Below, one piece after another: positions 18,176-28,161 of a DNA stretch of 64,000 nt. How positions within the stretch are numbered: the first letter of the stretch is position 1; each line of letters starts with the position of its first letter. Position numbers and translations under genes: made by a program. Under the pieces are notes generated by a model. The model saw only the letters and a program-made list of their open reading frames with translations, made no database searches and was not told where the DNA came from. This DNA is from Oscillospiraceae bacterium (GTDB taxonomy: Bacteria > Bacillota > Clostridia > Oscillospirales > Acutalibacteraceae), in NCBI GenBank assembly GCA_015065935.1, contig SVPI01000001.1, positions 62,001 to 126,000 on the forward strand, in the 5' to 3' direction.

Positions 18176-20767
18176 TTATTCTTTAATAAATTTCGGTTTA
18201 AGATACTTAAATAGTTCTCCCATACCAAGCGTAAGTGCTGCGAACAATAGCAGGAAAAGCACCTGAACAAAGCGTAGGGAATTTAGTGCAAAAGCGTGAG
18301 CTAGCGGGGTTGCCACAGTTAAAATTACAAAGATAAAGCACACTGCCGCTGTGATGCATAGGTTTTTGTTTCTGAGGAAATCAAGGTGAATAATCGAACG
18401 GTCGCTTGAAAGATTAAGTGAAATAACAATTTGGCAAAGTGAAAGTGTTGCAAACGCCAGACCGCTTCCACCAATTCTAAAGGCAATAATGCTTAAAATT
18501 GTAAGGATTACACTTTGTGAAATTGCAAGGGGAGAAATGGTACTGTCTAAGACCATAGCGTAACGCTTTTTGGGAGCCTGCTGCTTTGTGCTTAAATCGG
18601 TTGGCTGTGAACCAAGCGCAATGGCAGGGAAAAAGTCGGTTATAAGGTTTATTAGCAGTAGGTGAACTGCTGCAAGGGGCGGAACCTTAAAAATTATAAC
18701 ACACAGTAAAACACAAATAAGCTCTGCCAGGTTGCAGGCAAGTAGGTAGTGAATACATTTTTTAATGTTATCAAAAAGTCCGCGGGAGCGAAGAATTGCA
18801 CGTACAATACCCGAAAAATGGTTGTCGGTTACCAAAACATCGCAGGCACCTTGAGCCACATCTGTGCTGGTTTTACCCATTGCAAAGCCAATATCGGCAA
18901 TTTGCAGGGCGGCCTCATCCTCAACATCGGTGCCGGTTACGGCAACGGTGCGCTCCTTTGCCTGCCAGGCTTTTATTATGCGAAGTTTATCTGCCGAATT
19001 AACTCTGGCAAAAACAGAGCAGTTTTCAATAATTTCGGCAAGTGCCTCATCGCTCATAGCGCGAAGCTCCTCACCGGTTATTGCCATTTCACCCTCTTTT
19101 AAAATTCCAAGACCTTCTGCAACGGCTTTGGCGGTGCTTAAATGGTCACCTGTAAACATAACCGTTTTAATGCCCGCTTCAGAACCAACCTTAACATATT
19201 CCAAAACATCATTTTGAACATTATCGGTCATTGCAAGAAGACCAACAACCTTCAAATCGCTTTCAAGAAGCTCGGGTCTTAATATGGCGGGAATTTCATC
19301 CAGCACCTTTACGGCAATGCAAATAACGTGGAGTGATTCATTTGCGAAGGTATCAATAGCCTTAAGGTAAGCATCGTAATTTCCTGTGCAATATTTAAGC
19401 ACGGCCTCGGGGGCACCCTTAACAACGGCAACAGGGTTTCCGTCAAGCATATTTACAGTGGTCATAAACTTTCTTTCAGGGTCAAAGGGAATGCGCATAA
19501 GGGGAGGATAGAGGTTATCACAGCCTCTTTTGTTCATATTAAGCAGGCGAATACTTGCGTTAAGCACGGCCTCATCAATTTGATTTGTGGGGTGCAGCTC
19601 ATCGTTTGAAGATTCGGTGCACATAAGAGCAAGCTTTAAAAGCAGAGCGCTTTTTTCATCAAGACTTTCGGCAACCTCTACAACATCTTCACCCATAAAA
19701 ATTTTGGAAAGCACCATATTATTAGTGGTGAGAATACCTGTTTTATCGGTGCAGATAACCGAAATTCCACCCATTTTTTCAAGGGATGCTATTTTTTTGG
19801 GAACAATATTACCTGAGAGTAGGCGGGTTACACCCATTGCAATAACAACGCCGTTAATTGCTAGTAGTGATTCCGGAAGGGCGGCAACAACAAGGGAGAG
19901 GGAGATAAGCAGATTTTCAAAAAAGCGTGTAACAAAGCCAAGCTCAGAAATGGTTAATAGCAGGCTTAAAACAAAGAAAAGTGCACAAATGATTAGGGAG
20001 ATTATATTAAATATCCTTGCAAAAACGCCAATTCGTTCGGTTATGGTGGATTTTTCCTCGCCGGAATCCTTTAAAATGGTGGATTTCCTGCCCATTTCGG
20101 TGTTAATGCCTGTGTCGGTAACAACAATTTTAGCATTTCCGTGGATTACCGAGCAGCCTGCAAAAACCATATTACAGCGGGCGGTTACAGGGGCTATACT
20201 GTCAAGCACGGCATAAGGATTTTTTTCAGCAGGCACCAAGTCACCTGTGAGAATGGATTCGTTGCAGCGAAATTCGTTAGCCGAAATAATTCTGCCATCT
20301 GCAGGGATATAGTTGCCGAATTTAAGGCAAACAATATCACCCGGTACCAAATCCTTTGCGGGAACGCTTATTGTAACGCCGTCGCGAACAACCTCGCAGG
20401 TACTCATCGAAATTTCGCTTAGAGAAGAAAAAACCTCCTGCGATTTCTTTTCGAAAAATGCACCAACAAGGGCTGTTGCAATGAGGACCAGTAAAATAGC
20501 AACCGAATCCCACCAATTTGCGCCATACACTGTGTCACTAAGGGAAAAAACACCGTAAAGCACGGCCACAACCGCTAAAATAATTACATAAACATTTTTA
20601 AACTGTGATAAAACACAGCCCCAAAAGGTGTTATGCTTAGTGTCGTTTATGGCGTTTGGGCCATATTCTAAAAGGCGCTGTTCTGCAACACCGCGTGGCA
20701 GGCCCTTTTCGGCATCAACATTAAATTCGTGTAGAACTGAATTGGCATCTGCATTATGCCATATCAT
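18176..20767 (-). CDS. divergent cation-transporting P-type ATPase-like protein
   Basis: P2-type fold layout (N-terminal cation domain, KGAPE, MFTGDHLSTAKA) but altered signatures TGDL, DKTGILT, TGTDVED, PESLL. Confidence 0.85.
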   Translation of the reverse strand: MIWHNADANSVLHEFNVDAEKGLPRGVAEQRLLEYGPNAINDTKHNTFWGCVLSQFKNVYVIILAVVAVLYGVFSLSDTVYGANWWDSVAILLVLIATALVGAFFEKKSQEVFSSLSEISMSTCEVVRDGVTISVPAKDLVPGDIVCLKFGNYIPADGRIISANEFRCNESILTGDLVPAEKNPYAVLDSIAPVTARCNMVFAGCSVIHGNAKIVVTDTGINTEMGRKSTILKDSGEEKSTITERIGVFARIFNIISLIICALFFVLSLLLTISELGFVTRFFENLLISLSLVVAALPESLLAINGVVIAMGVTRLLSGNIVPKKIASLEKMGGISVICTDKTGILTTNNMVLSKIFMGEDVVEVAESLDEKSALLLKLALMCTESSNDELHPTNQIDEAVLNASIRLLNMNKRGCDNLYPPLMRIPFDPERKFMTTVNMLDGNPVAVVKGAPEAVLKYCTGNYDAYLKAIDTFANESLHVICIAVKVLDEIPAILRPELLESDLKVVGLLAMTDNVQNDVLEYVKVGSEAGIKTVMFTGDHLSTAKAVAEGLGILKEGEMAITGEELRAMSDEALAEIIENCSVFARVNSADKLRIIKAWQAKERTVAVTGTDVEDEAALQIADIGFAMGKTSTDVAQGACDVLVTDNHFSGIVRAILRSRGLFDNIKKCIHYLLACNLAELICVLLCVIIFKVPPLAAVHLLLINLITDFFPAIALGSQPTDLSTKQQAPKKRYAMVLDSTISPLAISQSVILTILSIIAFRIGGSGLAFATLSLCQIVISLNLSSDRSIIHLDFLRNKNLCITAAVCFIFVILTVATPLAHAFALNSLRFVQVLFLLLFAALTLGMGELFKYLKPKFIKE

Positions 20768-20795
20768 AAAAAACCACTCCAAAAAGCATTTAATT

Positions 20796-21161
20796 TTATA
20801 GATTTTCGTAAAATTTCTTTATTGCATCAAAGGATTCATCAGAAATCACATGTTCAATTTTGCAGGCATCAAAATCGGCTGTGGCGTGCTCTATTCCAAG
20901 CTTTTCGAGGAATGCTGTGAGCACCGTGTGCCTGTTATAAATTTTTTGAGCAATTTCTCTGCCGGTTTCGGTAAGTGAAATAAAGGAATTTTCATCAATC
21001 AAAATAAATCCGCCGTTTTTAAGAAGATTAACTGCACGGCTTACACTGGGCTTTGAATAACCTAAATGCTCAACAATATCAATGGAACGCAGGGATGGCT
21101 TTTCTTTAGATAAAATCAGAATGGTTTCAAGGTACATTTCGCCCGATTCTTGTAAATTCAT
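20796..21161 (-). CDS. DtxR/MntR family metal-dependent transcriptional regulator
   Basis: MNLQESGEMYLETILILS, LGYSKPSVSRAVNLLKNGGFI, LTETGREIAQKIYNRHTVLTAFLEKLG. Confidence 0.9.
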   Translation of the reverse strand: MNLQESGEMYLETILILSKEKPSLRSIDIVEHLGYSKPSVSRAVNLLKNGGFILIDENSFISLTETGREIAQKIYNRHTVLTAFLEKLGIEHATADFDACKIEHVISDESFDAIKKFYENL

Positions 21162-21301
21162 TGTTTTTAAACCTCCTTGCACACAAATATACATTATACA
21201 TTATATCACAAATTATTCCATTTGCAAGGAAAAATAGCGAGTTGATTTTCTTTGTGTCTTGTGGTAAACTTATTTTGTTAAATTTTAAAAAAGCTGGTGT
21301 T

Positions 21302-21727
21302 ATGATGAAAAAAATTATAGCAATTTTTCTTTGCTTTGTGCTTGTTTTCTCCTGCAGTGTTTTGCTTTGCGGCTGCGGCGATAAAAAGAATGAAAGCGAA
21401 TTCTCAACCCCCTTTGGCGAGGAGTATTATAATACCATCGGTGCTGGCAGAGGTTCTTTTTTCTTTGAACTTATTGATGAAACAGGCTTTAACCAGCGCT
21501 TCCAGATTAACACCGACTGTCTTTATCTTTTAGAGGCGCTTCGTGAAAACAATATGGTGCTGACGAGCACCGGTGAAACCATAACCGCCATTGCGGGAAT
21601 TGTTGCAGACGATTCTAACGGCAGGGTCTGGGTGCTTTATGATGAGGGCAAAAAGGTTGAAGGAAGCTATGAGGAAATTAAAATAACCGCCGAAAGAAAA
21701 TATTCCTTCATTTCTGAAAGTAAATAG
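21302..21727 (+). CDS. putative lipoprotein, unknown function
   Basis: Signal peptide MMKKIIAIFLCFVLVFSCSVLLCGCG; no family recognised. Confidence 0.65.
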   Translation: MMKKIIAIFLCFVLVFSCSVLLCGCGDKKNESEFSTPFGEEYYNTIGAGRGSFFFELIDETGFNQRFQINTDCLYLLEALRENNMVLTSTGETITAIAGIVADDSNGRVWVLYDEGKKVEGSYEEIKITAERKYSFISESK

Positions 21728-21730
21728 AGA

Positions 21731-21761
21731 AAGAGGCACGAAATTTTCGTGCCTCTTTTTA
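21731..21761. terminator. bidirectional terminator
   Basis: GAGGCACGAAA/TTTTCGTGCCTC with T-run. Confidence 0.8.
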
Positions 21762-22958
21762 TTTTTCTTTGTAAATCATTTCGGTAAACTCGGTGCCGCA
21801 GGGCAGAGGATTTTTAAGGGATAGGGCATAAAGGTCGGTGGCGTTTTTTTCAGCGTTAAAAATTTCATTCTCTTTATTTCCCAGCTTTTCAAAATCTCCT
21901 GCGCGCATAACAAGGGGAATTTTGGTAATAGAACTGAAAATCTTAATAAGCTCCTCGCCCTTTTTTGAAAATGCTAAAACGCGGGCGTAGGGTGGGGGAG
22001 ATTTTAAATAATCAGCCTTTAAATCAAGATAAGCCGATAAAACAAGGCGGCGAATGCGAGAAAGGGTGTAGCGCTTTGTTTTAATAAGAGAGTAAAGCTC
22101 ATTAAGGCTTGTGGCACTCTTTGCGGCGGCAAAAAGGCGGTTTTCTATACCTTCGCTAATATCGGGAAGCAGGCGGAAGGCGGTAGCCTCTGAGCGTCGC
22201 AGTTTTCCTAAAATATCGGTTTCAATGCGATTTATATCAGATACATTGGCATTCTTTGTAATTTCAAAGGCGTTTTCGGGGCAAAATGGCTTTATAGCGT
22301 CAATTTCATCTGCTAGAATAAGGGAGCGAATTTTAGAAGCGGAGAGGAACTGTCCCGCCGCCTCACAGCTGTCGTGAGCAACACCCCGGCGCTTTACACA
22401 GTGGGGCTTTATTGCGCTGTTTAAACGGTTTAAGGCGCTTATATATTCGGTTGCCAAAATATCGTTAGGGTTAGCAAGGATATCGGCGGCGCGCTCATCA
22501 ATTCGTCCAACTGCCGTTTGCCTTGCGGCGGCAAAGGTTACGCCGTTTTTAAGCTGAGAGGTAATAAGGTCGCGGAAATTTTTATCGCTGAAAATAAGAG
22601 AAGTGCGGCTTATAAGGTCAATATCAGCACATTCACTGCCAAAATAAAGGGAATTGACAAACACAAGGCTATTCATAATCTGAACGGCACCCTCGGCAAA
22701 GGTCTGCGCCGTTGCCATAGCCCAAGGGGTTGGCAGTTCAATGCATAAATCAACACCGTTTTGAACGGCGGCCTTGGCGCGGTCAAATTTTGAAAAAATC
22801 GCAGTATCACCACGCTGAACAAAGTTACCGCTCATAACGGCAACAACGGCATCGTTTTCTTTTTTTGCCTGCCGGATTAAATATTTATGGCCGTTGTGCA
22901 GGGGATTAAATTCGGCTATAATACCTGCAATATTCAAAAAAACACCTCTTTTTTCCAA
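21759..22958 (-). CDS. tmcAL: tRNA(Met) cytidine acetate ligase-like nucleotidyltransferase (TmcAL/YlbM family)
   Basis: GIIAEFNPLHNGHKYLI, MSGNFVQRGDTAIFSKFDRAKAA, DLCIELPTPWA; exact start uncertain (TTG/GTG). Confidence 0.85.
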   Translation of the reverse strand: MEKRGVFLNIAGIIAEFNPLHNGHKYLIRQAKKENDAVVAVMSGNFVQRGDTAIFSKFDRAKAAVQNGVDLCIELPTPWAMATAQTFAEGAVQIMNSLVFVNSLYFGSECADIDLISRTSLIFSDKNFRDLITSQLKNGVTFAAARQTAVGRIDERAADILANPNDILATEYISALNRLNSAIKPHCVKRRGVAHDSCEAAGQFLSASKIRSLILADEIDAIKPFCPENAFEITKNANVSDINRIETDILGKLRRSEATAFRLLPDISEGIENRLFAAAKSATSLNELYSLIKTKRYTLSRIRRLVLSAYLDLKADYLKSPPPYARVLAFSKKGEELIKIFSSITKIPLVMRAGDFEKLGNKENEIFNAEKNATDLYALSLKNPLPCGTEFTEMIYKEK

Positions 22959-23077
22959 AAACCCTTGAAAAAACGGAATTTATGGGATATTATATATTAG
23001 TATATGTCAGTATTAGTTTATCACAAGTTCAAAGCTTGTTCAATACTGGATTTAAAATTTAGGTAAAGGTGATTTAA

Positions 23078-24265
23078 ATGAAAATTTTCGTTGTTAATGC
23101 AGGTAGCTCCTCTCTTAAATATCAGCTTATTGATATGACCGATGAGAGCGTTCTTGCAAAGGGCCTTTGTGAAAGAATCGGCGTTACAGGCGCCATTAAA
23201 CACACAGCGGCTGATGGCCGAGTTTATGCCGCAGAAATTCCCATGCCCACCCATAGTGAGGCTTTTGAGGCCGTTGTTTATGCAATGACCAAGAGTGATG
23301 CAAAGGTTATCGACTCCTTCGATGAAATTTCCGCAATCGGACACCGCATCGTTCAGGGCGGTAGCATCTTCTCAAAATCAACAATTATCACTCCCGAGGC
23401 TTTGGCTGACATTGATGCTCTCGGCGAGTTAGCACCCCTTCACAACCCCGCACACGTTTTGGCAATCAAAGCCTGCATTAAAACCTTCGGTACCGAAATT
23501 CCCCAAGTTGCAGTGTTTGATACCTCCTTCCATCAGACAATGGAGCCCAAGGTTTATATGTATGCGCTGCCTTATGAGTATTATGAGAAATACAAGGTTC
23601 GCAAGTACGGCGCACATGGCACCTCTCACCACTTTGTAAGCCAGAGAGTTCTTGCTATTGAGGGCAGTCAGGATAAAAAGGTTATTACCTGCCATCTTGG
23701 CAACGGCTGTTCAATTACAGCTATTAAGGATGGCAAGTGCTTTGATACCTCTATGGGCTTTACTCCTCTTGATGGCTTTATGATGGGCACCAGAACCGGT
23801 ACTCTTGACCCCTCTGCTGTTACCTTTATTGCAAATAAAGAGAACTTAACTCCCGATGAAATGTCCAACATTTGTAATAAAAAATCGGGTGTGTTCGGCA
23901 TTTCGGGTGTTTCTAATGATAACCGTGATGTTGCCGCCGCTGCCGGGCAGGGAAATGAGCGCGCACAGCTTGCTATTGATATGCAGCGCTATCAGATTCT
24001 TAAATTCATCGGCTCCTACATTGCCGCTCTCGGCGGTGTTGATGCCATTGCCTTTACAGGCGGTATCGGTGAAAATGATGCCGAGCTTCGCGCCTATATT
24101 TGCGATAGCCTTGCTTTCCTTGGCGTTAAGTGCGACTACGAGGCAAACAAGGTAAGAGGTAAGGAAATTAAAATTTCTACCGATGATTCCAAGGTTAATG
24201 TTTACATTATCCCCACCAACGAAGAGCTTGCTATCGCAAGAGATACCTTGGCTCTTATTAAATAG
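23078..24265 (+). CDS. ackA: acetate kinase
   Basis: FVVNAGSSSLKYQL, IGHRIVQGG, GAHGTSHHFV, HLGNGCSI, FTGGIGEN. Confidence 0.97.
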   Translation: MKIFVVNAGSSSLKYQLIDMTDESVLAKGLCERIGVTGAIKHTAADGRVYAAEIPMPTHSEAFEAVVYAMTKSDAKVIDSFDEISAIGHRIVQGGSIFSKSTIITPEALADIDALGELAPLHNPAHVLAIKACIKTFGTEIPQVAVFDTSFHQTMEPKVYMYALPYEYYEKYKVRKYGAHGTSHHFVSQRVLAIEGSQDKKVITCHLGNGCSITAIKDGKCFDTSMGFTPLDGFMMGTRTGTLDPSAVTFIANKENLTPDEMSNICNKKSGVFGISGVSNDNRDVAAAAGQGNERAQLAIDMQRYQILKFIGSYIAALGGVDAIAFTGGIGENDAELRAYICDSLAFLGVKCDYEANKVRGKEIKISTDDSKVNVYIIPTNEELAIARDTLALIK

Positions 24266-24279
24266 GGAATAAAAAAACA

Positions 24280-25551
24280 ATGACTTTAAACGAAATTAAA
24301 ACTAAAATTCAAGAGGGGAAGCTTGATAAAAGCTTCTCCCTGCTTTATAAAGACATTTCCGAGGCTCGGAAGCGTTACTCCTGCGCCTGCGACAGCTTTT
24401 ATGCCACATTTGGGCAGATGGAGTATATCCGCCTTTTCAGCGCCCCCGGCAGAACCGAAATCGGCGGCAACCATACCGACCATCAGCACGGCAGAGTGCT
24501 GGCGGGAGCAGTAGATATGGATGTTATTGCCGTTGCTTCAAAAAACAACGATAATATTATCCGTATTGAATCGGAAGGCTTCGGTACCGATATTATAGAT
24601 TTAGCCGACATTTCTTATAAAAAAGAGTTAGAGGGAACCTCTCTTTCTCTGGTTCGCGGGATTTGCTCTTTTTTTAAGGAAAAGGGTTATAACGTTGGCG
24701 GCTTTAACGCCTACACAACATCAAATGTTTTAAAGGGCTCGGGACTTTCTTCCTCTGCCGCTTATGAGGTGCTTATTTGCACCATTTTAAACTGCCTTTA
24801 TAACGATTCAAAGCTCTCCGCAATGGAGGTTGCTCTAATTTCCCAAAAGTCAGAAAGAGAATATTTTGGCAAACCCTGTGGACTTTTAGACCAGTGCGCC
24901 TGCTCCTTTGGCGGCTTTACGGCAATGGATTTTGCCGACCCGGCATCTCCAAAGGCAGAAAAGGTTGATTTTGATTTAAGCGCTTCGGGATATACCCTTT
25001 GCGTTGTTAACACAGGCGGCAATCACGCTGATTTAACACAGGATTACGCCGATATAACCCTTGATTGCAAAGCGGTTTCGAATTACTTTGGCAAAGATTT
25101 TTTAAGAGATGTTTCGAAAGAAGATTTCTTTAATGAACTGCACAACCTTAAAGGCAAGGTTTGTGATAGAGCGATTCTTAGAGCACTTCATTTCTTTAAT
25201 GAGGATGAACGTGCCGAAAAACAAAAAAATCTTTTGAAAAACAAAGATTTCAACGGATTTTTGAAACTTGTTAAGGCATCGGGCGATTCATCCTACCGAT
25301 TCCTTCAAAATGTTTATTCCGCTACCAATTCGGCAGAGCAGGGAATAACCCTTGCTATTGCCTTAACCGAGGAAATTCTCGGCGAAAACGGCGTTTGCCG
25401 CGTTCACGGCGGCGGATTTGCAGGCACAATTCAGTGCTATGTTAAAAACGAATGCTTTGAAAACTATAAATCAGAAATCGAGGCCGTTTTCGGCAAGGAT
25501 TCCTGCATCCCCCTTAAAATTCGCTCGGTTGGCGGATATGAGGTTAAGTAA
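24280..25551 (+). CDS. galK: galactokinase
   Basis: APGRTEIGGNHTDHQHGRVL, GSGLSSSAAYEVL, GGGFAGTIQCYV. Confidence 0.95.
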   Translation: MTLNEIKTKIQEGKLDKSFSLLYKDISEARKRYSCACDSFYATFGQMEYIRLFSAPGRTEIGGNHTDHQHGRVLAGAVDMDVIAVASKNNDNIIRIESEGFGTDIIDLADISYKKELEGTSLSLVRGICSFFKEKGYNVGGFNAYTTSNVLKGSGLSSSAAYEVLICTILNCLYNDSKLSAMEVALISQKSEREYFGKPCGLLDQCACSFGGFTAMDFADPASPKAEKVDFDLSASGYTLCVVNTGGNHADLTQDYADITLDCKAVSNYFGKDFLRDVSKEDFFNELHNLKGKVCDRAILRALHFFNEDERAEKQKNLLKNKDFNGFLKLVKASGDSSYRFLQNVYSATNSAEQGITLAIALTEEILGENGVCRVHGGGFAGTIQCYVKNECFENYKSEIEAVFGKDSCIPLKIRSVGGYEVK

Positions 25552-25555
25552 AATT

Positions 25556-25587
25556 AAAAAAAGAGCGGTTAAAACCGCTCTTTTTTT
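25556..25587. terminator. bidirectional terminator
   Basis: AGAGCGGTT...AACCGCTCT with T-run. Confidence 0.8.
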
Positions 25588-28040
25588 GTTGTGTATTTTC
25601 CGTTGCCGAGAAGGATTTTCTCGCCATCGGGTGTTATTAGCGTTGCTGTGCAGTTGGGAGGAATTACAGCGTCAATAAGGTATTTATCCGAATTCCTTTG
25701 CACGTTTACGCTGATTTTTCCTCGAACACAGTGGAAGGTACAGCGAAGCTCATTTATACTATCTAAAAGCTTTGGAGCAATGGTAATTTCTTTGTAATTA
25801 TCCTTGCCTGTGATACCTGCGAAAATGCGGTAGTAATCGGCAAAAATACCCGCAAACATAGGATGGTCGCCCGACATCATACCCTCAAGATTAAGCCATT
25901 GTTCGTGCAGTGTAGTGGCGTCATATTCAAGTACCTGTCTGCCAAAGCTTGGGTACTCGGTTCCGTGGAGCATACGGTCAAGAATTTCCATACCCTCTGT
26001 GTCCTGTGACAAAACGCGAATTAAAAATCTTGTGCCGGTAATGCCGGTGTAGTGGCGGTATTCATCCACCTCGCGAATGTGCTTTTTAAGGGCAGCTAAA
26101 ATCCCTTCTCGATGTTCGGGTTTTGCCACACCCATTCCAAGTGCCACAAGATTTGGCGTCTGCTGACCAAGGGAGAAGCAGCACTTTTCCTCATCGAAAT
26201 ATTTTTCGTAGAACTCATTTAAATAAAACTCTATGAGCTCGGAGTAATATTTTTTATCTTCGGCAATCCCCAGTTTTTCGCACAGCTCACAAAGATAACG
26301 AAGCTGGTAAATGGCGGCGCAAAGTCCTGCTTCACCGCCAAAATGGAAGCATTTTTTGTAGTCGTTTTCAGGGTTGTCAATGGGGGCGCACCAATCGCCA
26401 AAGGTGGTAACAAAGCCGTTTTCCTTATAGGTGTTAAAACTCTTTTCTACTACCCATTTCATTCTCGGGTACATAAGCCTTTCAACATCCTCGTCCCCGT
26501 AATGCTCTGCCATAAGCTTTGGAAGGGTTATAATGTCGCCGTCCCAAAGGGGGAAGCAGCCGTTGGGGTCAAACTGGTTATATATATTGTTGAGCCAGTG
26601 GCGGTAGTAGCCCTGCATATCAAGGCTGTGCAGGCAAAGCTCCTCATAAGCCATAGTGTCCATAAGGCAGGGGGTGCGCTCATCTCTTACGGCACAATCG
26701 GTGGGGTGGCTCATAAAATTCGAACATACCGACCTCATAGCGTTATCGTAAAAACGCTTTATCATAGCATCATCGCAGTAAAAATCACTGTCATTTTGAA
26801 GCGCGGCGCCAATGGTAACCTTTTCGGCAGATATAAGCTGAGCTTCGCCTTCTATATGGATTTCGGCATAGCGGAAGCAGTGGTAGGTAAATCTAGGCTC
26901 ATAAACCTCGGTTTCGTCCCCTTTAAGAATATAAACATCGGTTGCCTTGGCGTTGCGGTTTGTGAAGGTGTTAAGGCTTCCATCAGGGTTAATATGCTCC
27001 GAATGGGTGATTGTAACCTTGGCACCGGGCTTACCGGCAACCTTTATACAAAGGAATCCCGCACCGTTTTCTTTAAAATCACAAAATGTGACCGCATCGT
27101 TTCGGGCAATAAGCTCTGTGCATTCCTTGCGGCTCAGCTTTTTTATGGGAGCAGTATAGGTGTTTAATATATTCTCCTGGATTTCCGATATTGTGGCTTC
27201 GGTCCAGTCGCTCGTGTCAATATACGGTTCGCTCCAACCCGCAATTTCAAGGTTCTTATCGTATGTTTCACCGTGGTATATTGATGATGAAATGATAGGA
27301 CCGCTGTGGGTTAACCAGCTTTCATCGGAGGTTATAAGTATATGGTCTCCGTCTTTAAACTGTATAGACACAGCCGCCCAAGCTCTTTTTTCACCCTCGT
27401 AAACCCAACCCCAGGGATTGAAATCCGAGATGGAATATCCCGTTCCTAACATTATGCCGATGGTATTGTTATCGGCGGTCAGCAGGGAGGTTACATCATA
27501 AGCATCGGCAGCGCAGGTGTTTGGAAAACTTTTTGGGCTAAGCATAGCGGGGGCTAAAATTCTGTCCCCAACCCTTTGGCCGTTTATGTATAGCTCATAA
27601 AATCCTCTGGCGGCAACATAAGCGGTAGCAATAGCGGGCTTTTTATTTAAAAGGAAGGTTTTTCTGAAAAGGGGATTTGCAAAATCCTTTGCTGTTATCC
27701 ACTTGGCTTGAGGGGAAACCTCATCCATAAGGCCGGTTCTAAAGCGGCTCACCCCTGTTAGATGCTCTTCGCCAAGCAAGGACTCTATAATTACCTTATA
27801 TTCCGTGTCAGGCTCTAATGGCTTTCCACTGTGCTTTACTGAAAAGGTCTTGTCCGATTCTACAAAACCGCTGTCCCAAAACAGTTCATCTGTAAAACTA
27901 ATGACCTGAATTCTGTATTCACTTTGGTATACGTTATCCTTATCACAAACAAATTCCCAGAAATAGTGGGGGAATTTAGTATCAAGACCGATTGGCTCGG
28001 AGAAATATTCAACTTTTATGTTGCAAATTTCGGATTTCAT
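25569..28040 (-). CDS. alpha-L-rhamnosidase-like (GH78)
   Basis: 823 aa; ARGFYELYINGQRVGDRILAPA, WGWVYEGEKRAWAA, CAVRDERTPCLMDTMAYEE, TTLHEQW. Confidence 0.85.
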   Translation of the reverse strand: MKSEICNIKVEYFSEPIGLDTKFPHYFWEFVCDKDNVYQSEYRIQVISFTDELFWDSGFVESDKTFSVKHSGKPLEPDTEYKVIIESLLGEEHLTGVSRFRTGLMDEVSPQAKWITAKDFANPLFRKTFLLNKKPAIATAYVAARGFYELYINGQRVGDRILAPAMLSPKSFPNTCAADAYDVTSLLTADNNTIGIMLGTGYSISDFNPWGWVYEGEKRAWAAVSIQFKDGDHILITSDESWLTHSGPIISSSIYHGETYDKNLEIAGWSEPYIDTSDWTEATISEIQENILNTYTAPIKKLSRKECTELIARNDAVTFCDFKENGAGFLCIKVAGKPGAKVTITHSEHINPDGSLNTFTNRNAKATDVYILKGDETEVYEPRFTYHCFRYAEIHIEGEAQLISAEKVTIGAALQNDSDFYCDDAMIKRFYDNAMRSVCSNFMSHPTDCAVRDERTPCLMDTMAYEELCLHSLDMQGYYRHWLNNIYNQFDPNGCFPLWDGDIITLPKLMAEHYGDEDVERLMYPRMKWVVEKSFNTYKENGFVTTFGDWCAPIDNPENDYKKCFHFGGEAGLCAAIYQLRYLCELCEKLGIAEDKKYYSELIEFYLNEFYEKYFDEEKCCFSLGQQTPNLVALGMGVAKPEHREGILAALKKHIREVDEYRHYTGITGTRFLIRVLSQDTEGMEILDRMLHGTEYPSFGRQVLEYDATTLHEQWLNLEGMMSGDHPMFAGIFADYYRIFAGITGKDNYKEITIAPKLLDSINELRCTFHCVRGKISVNVQRNSDKYLIDAVIPPNCTATLITPDGEKILLGNGKYTTKKERF

Positions 28041-28122
28041 AGTATTACCTCCTATTCAAGGAAAGTATAGCATATTAAGAAAAAACCATCAATTAAAATA
28101 TTGTTTAATGCGCAAACTTTGC

Positions 28123-28158
28123 AAAAAAAGAGTAGTTCCAGCGGAACTACTCTTTTTG
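28123..28158. terminator. terminator
   Basis: AGAGTAGTTCC-AGC-GGAACTACTCT with T-run. Confidence 0.8.
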
Positions 28159-28161
28159 TTT

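Noticed and set aside
22981-23077. ACAAGTTCAAAGCTTGT-like imperfect inverted repeat upstream of ackA
   Set aside because: Arms too short and imperfect to support an operator or RNA element.
26343-27167. 274-aa plus-strand ORF inside the GH78 gene
   Set aside because: Antisense shadow ORF; the minus-strand rhamnosidase motifs are clear.
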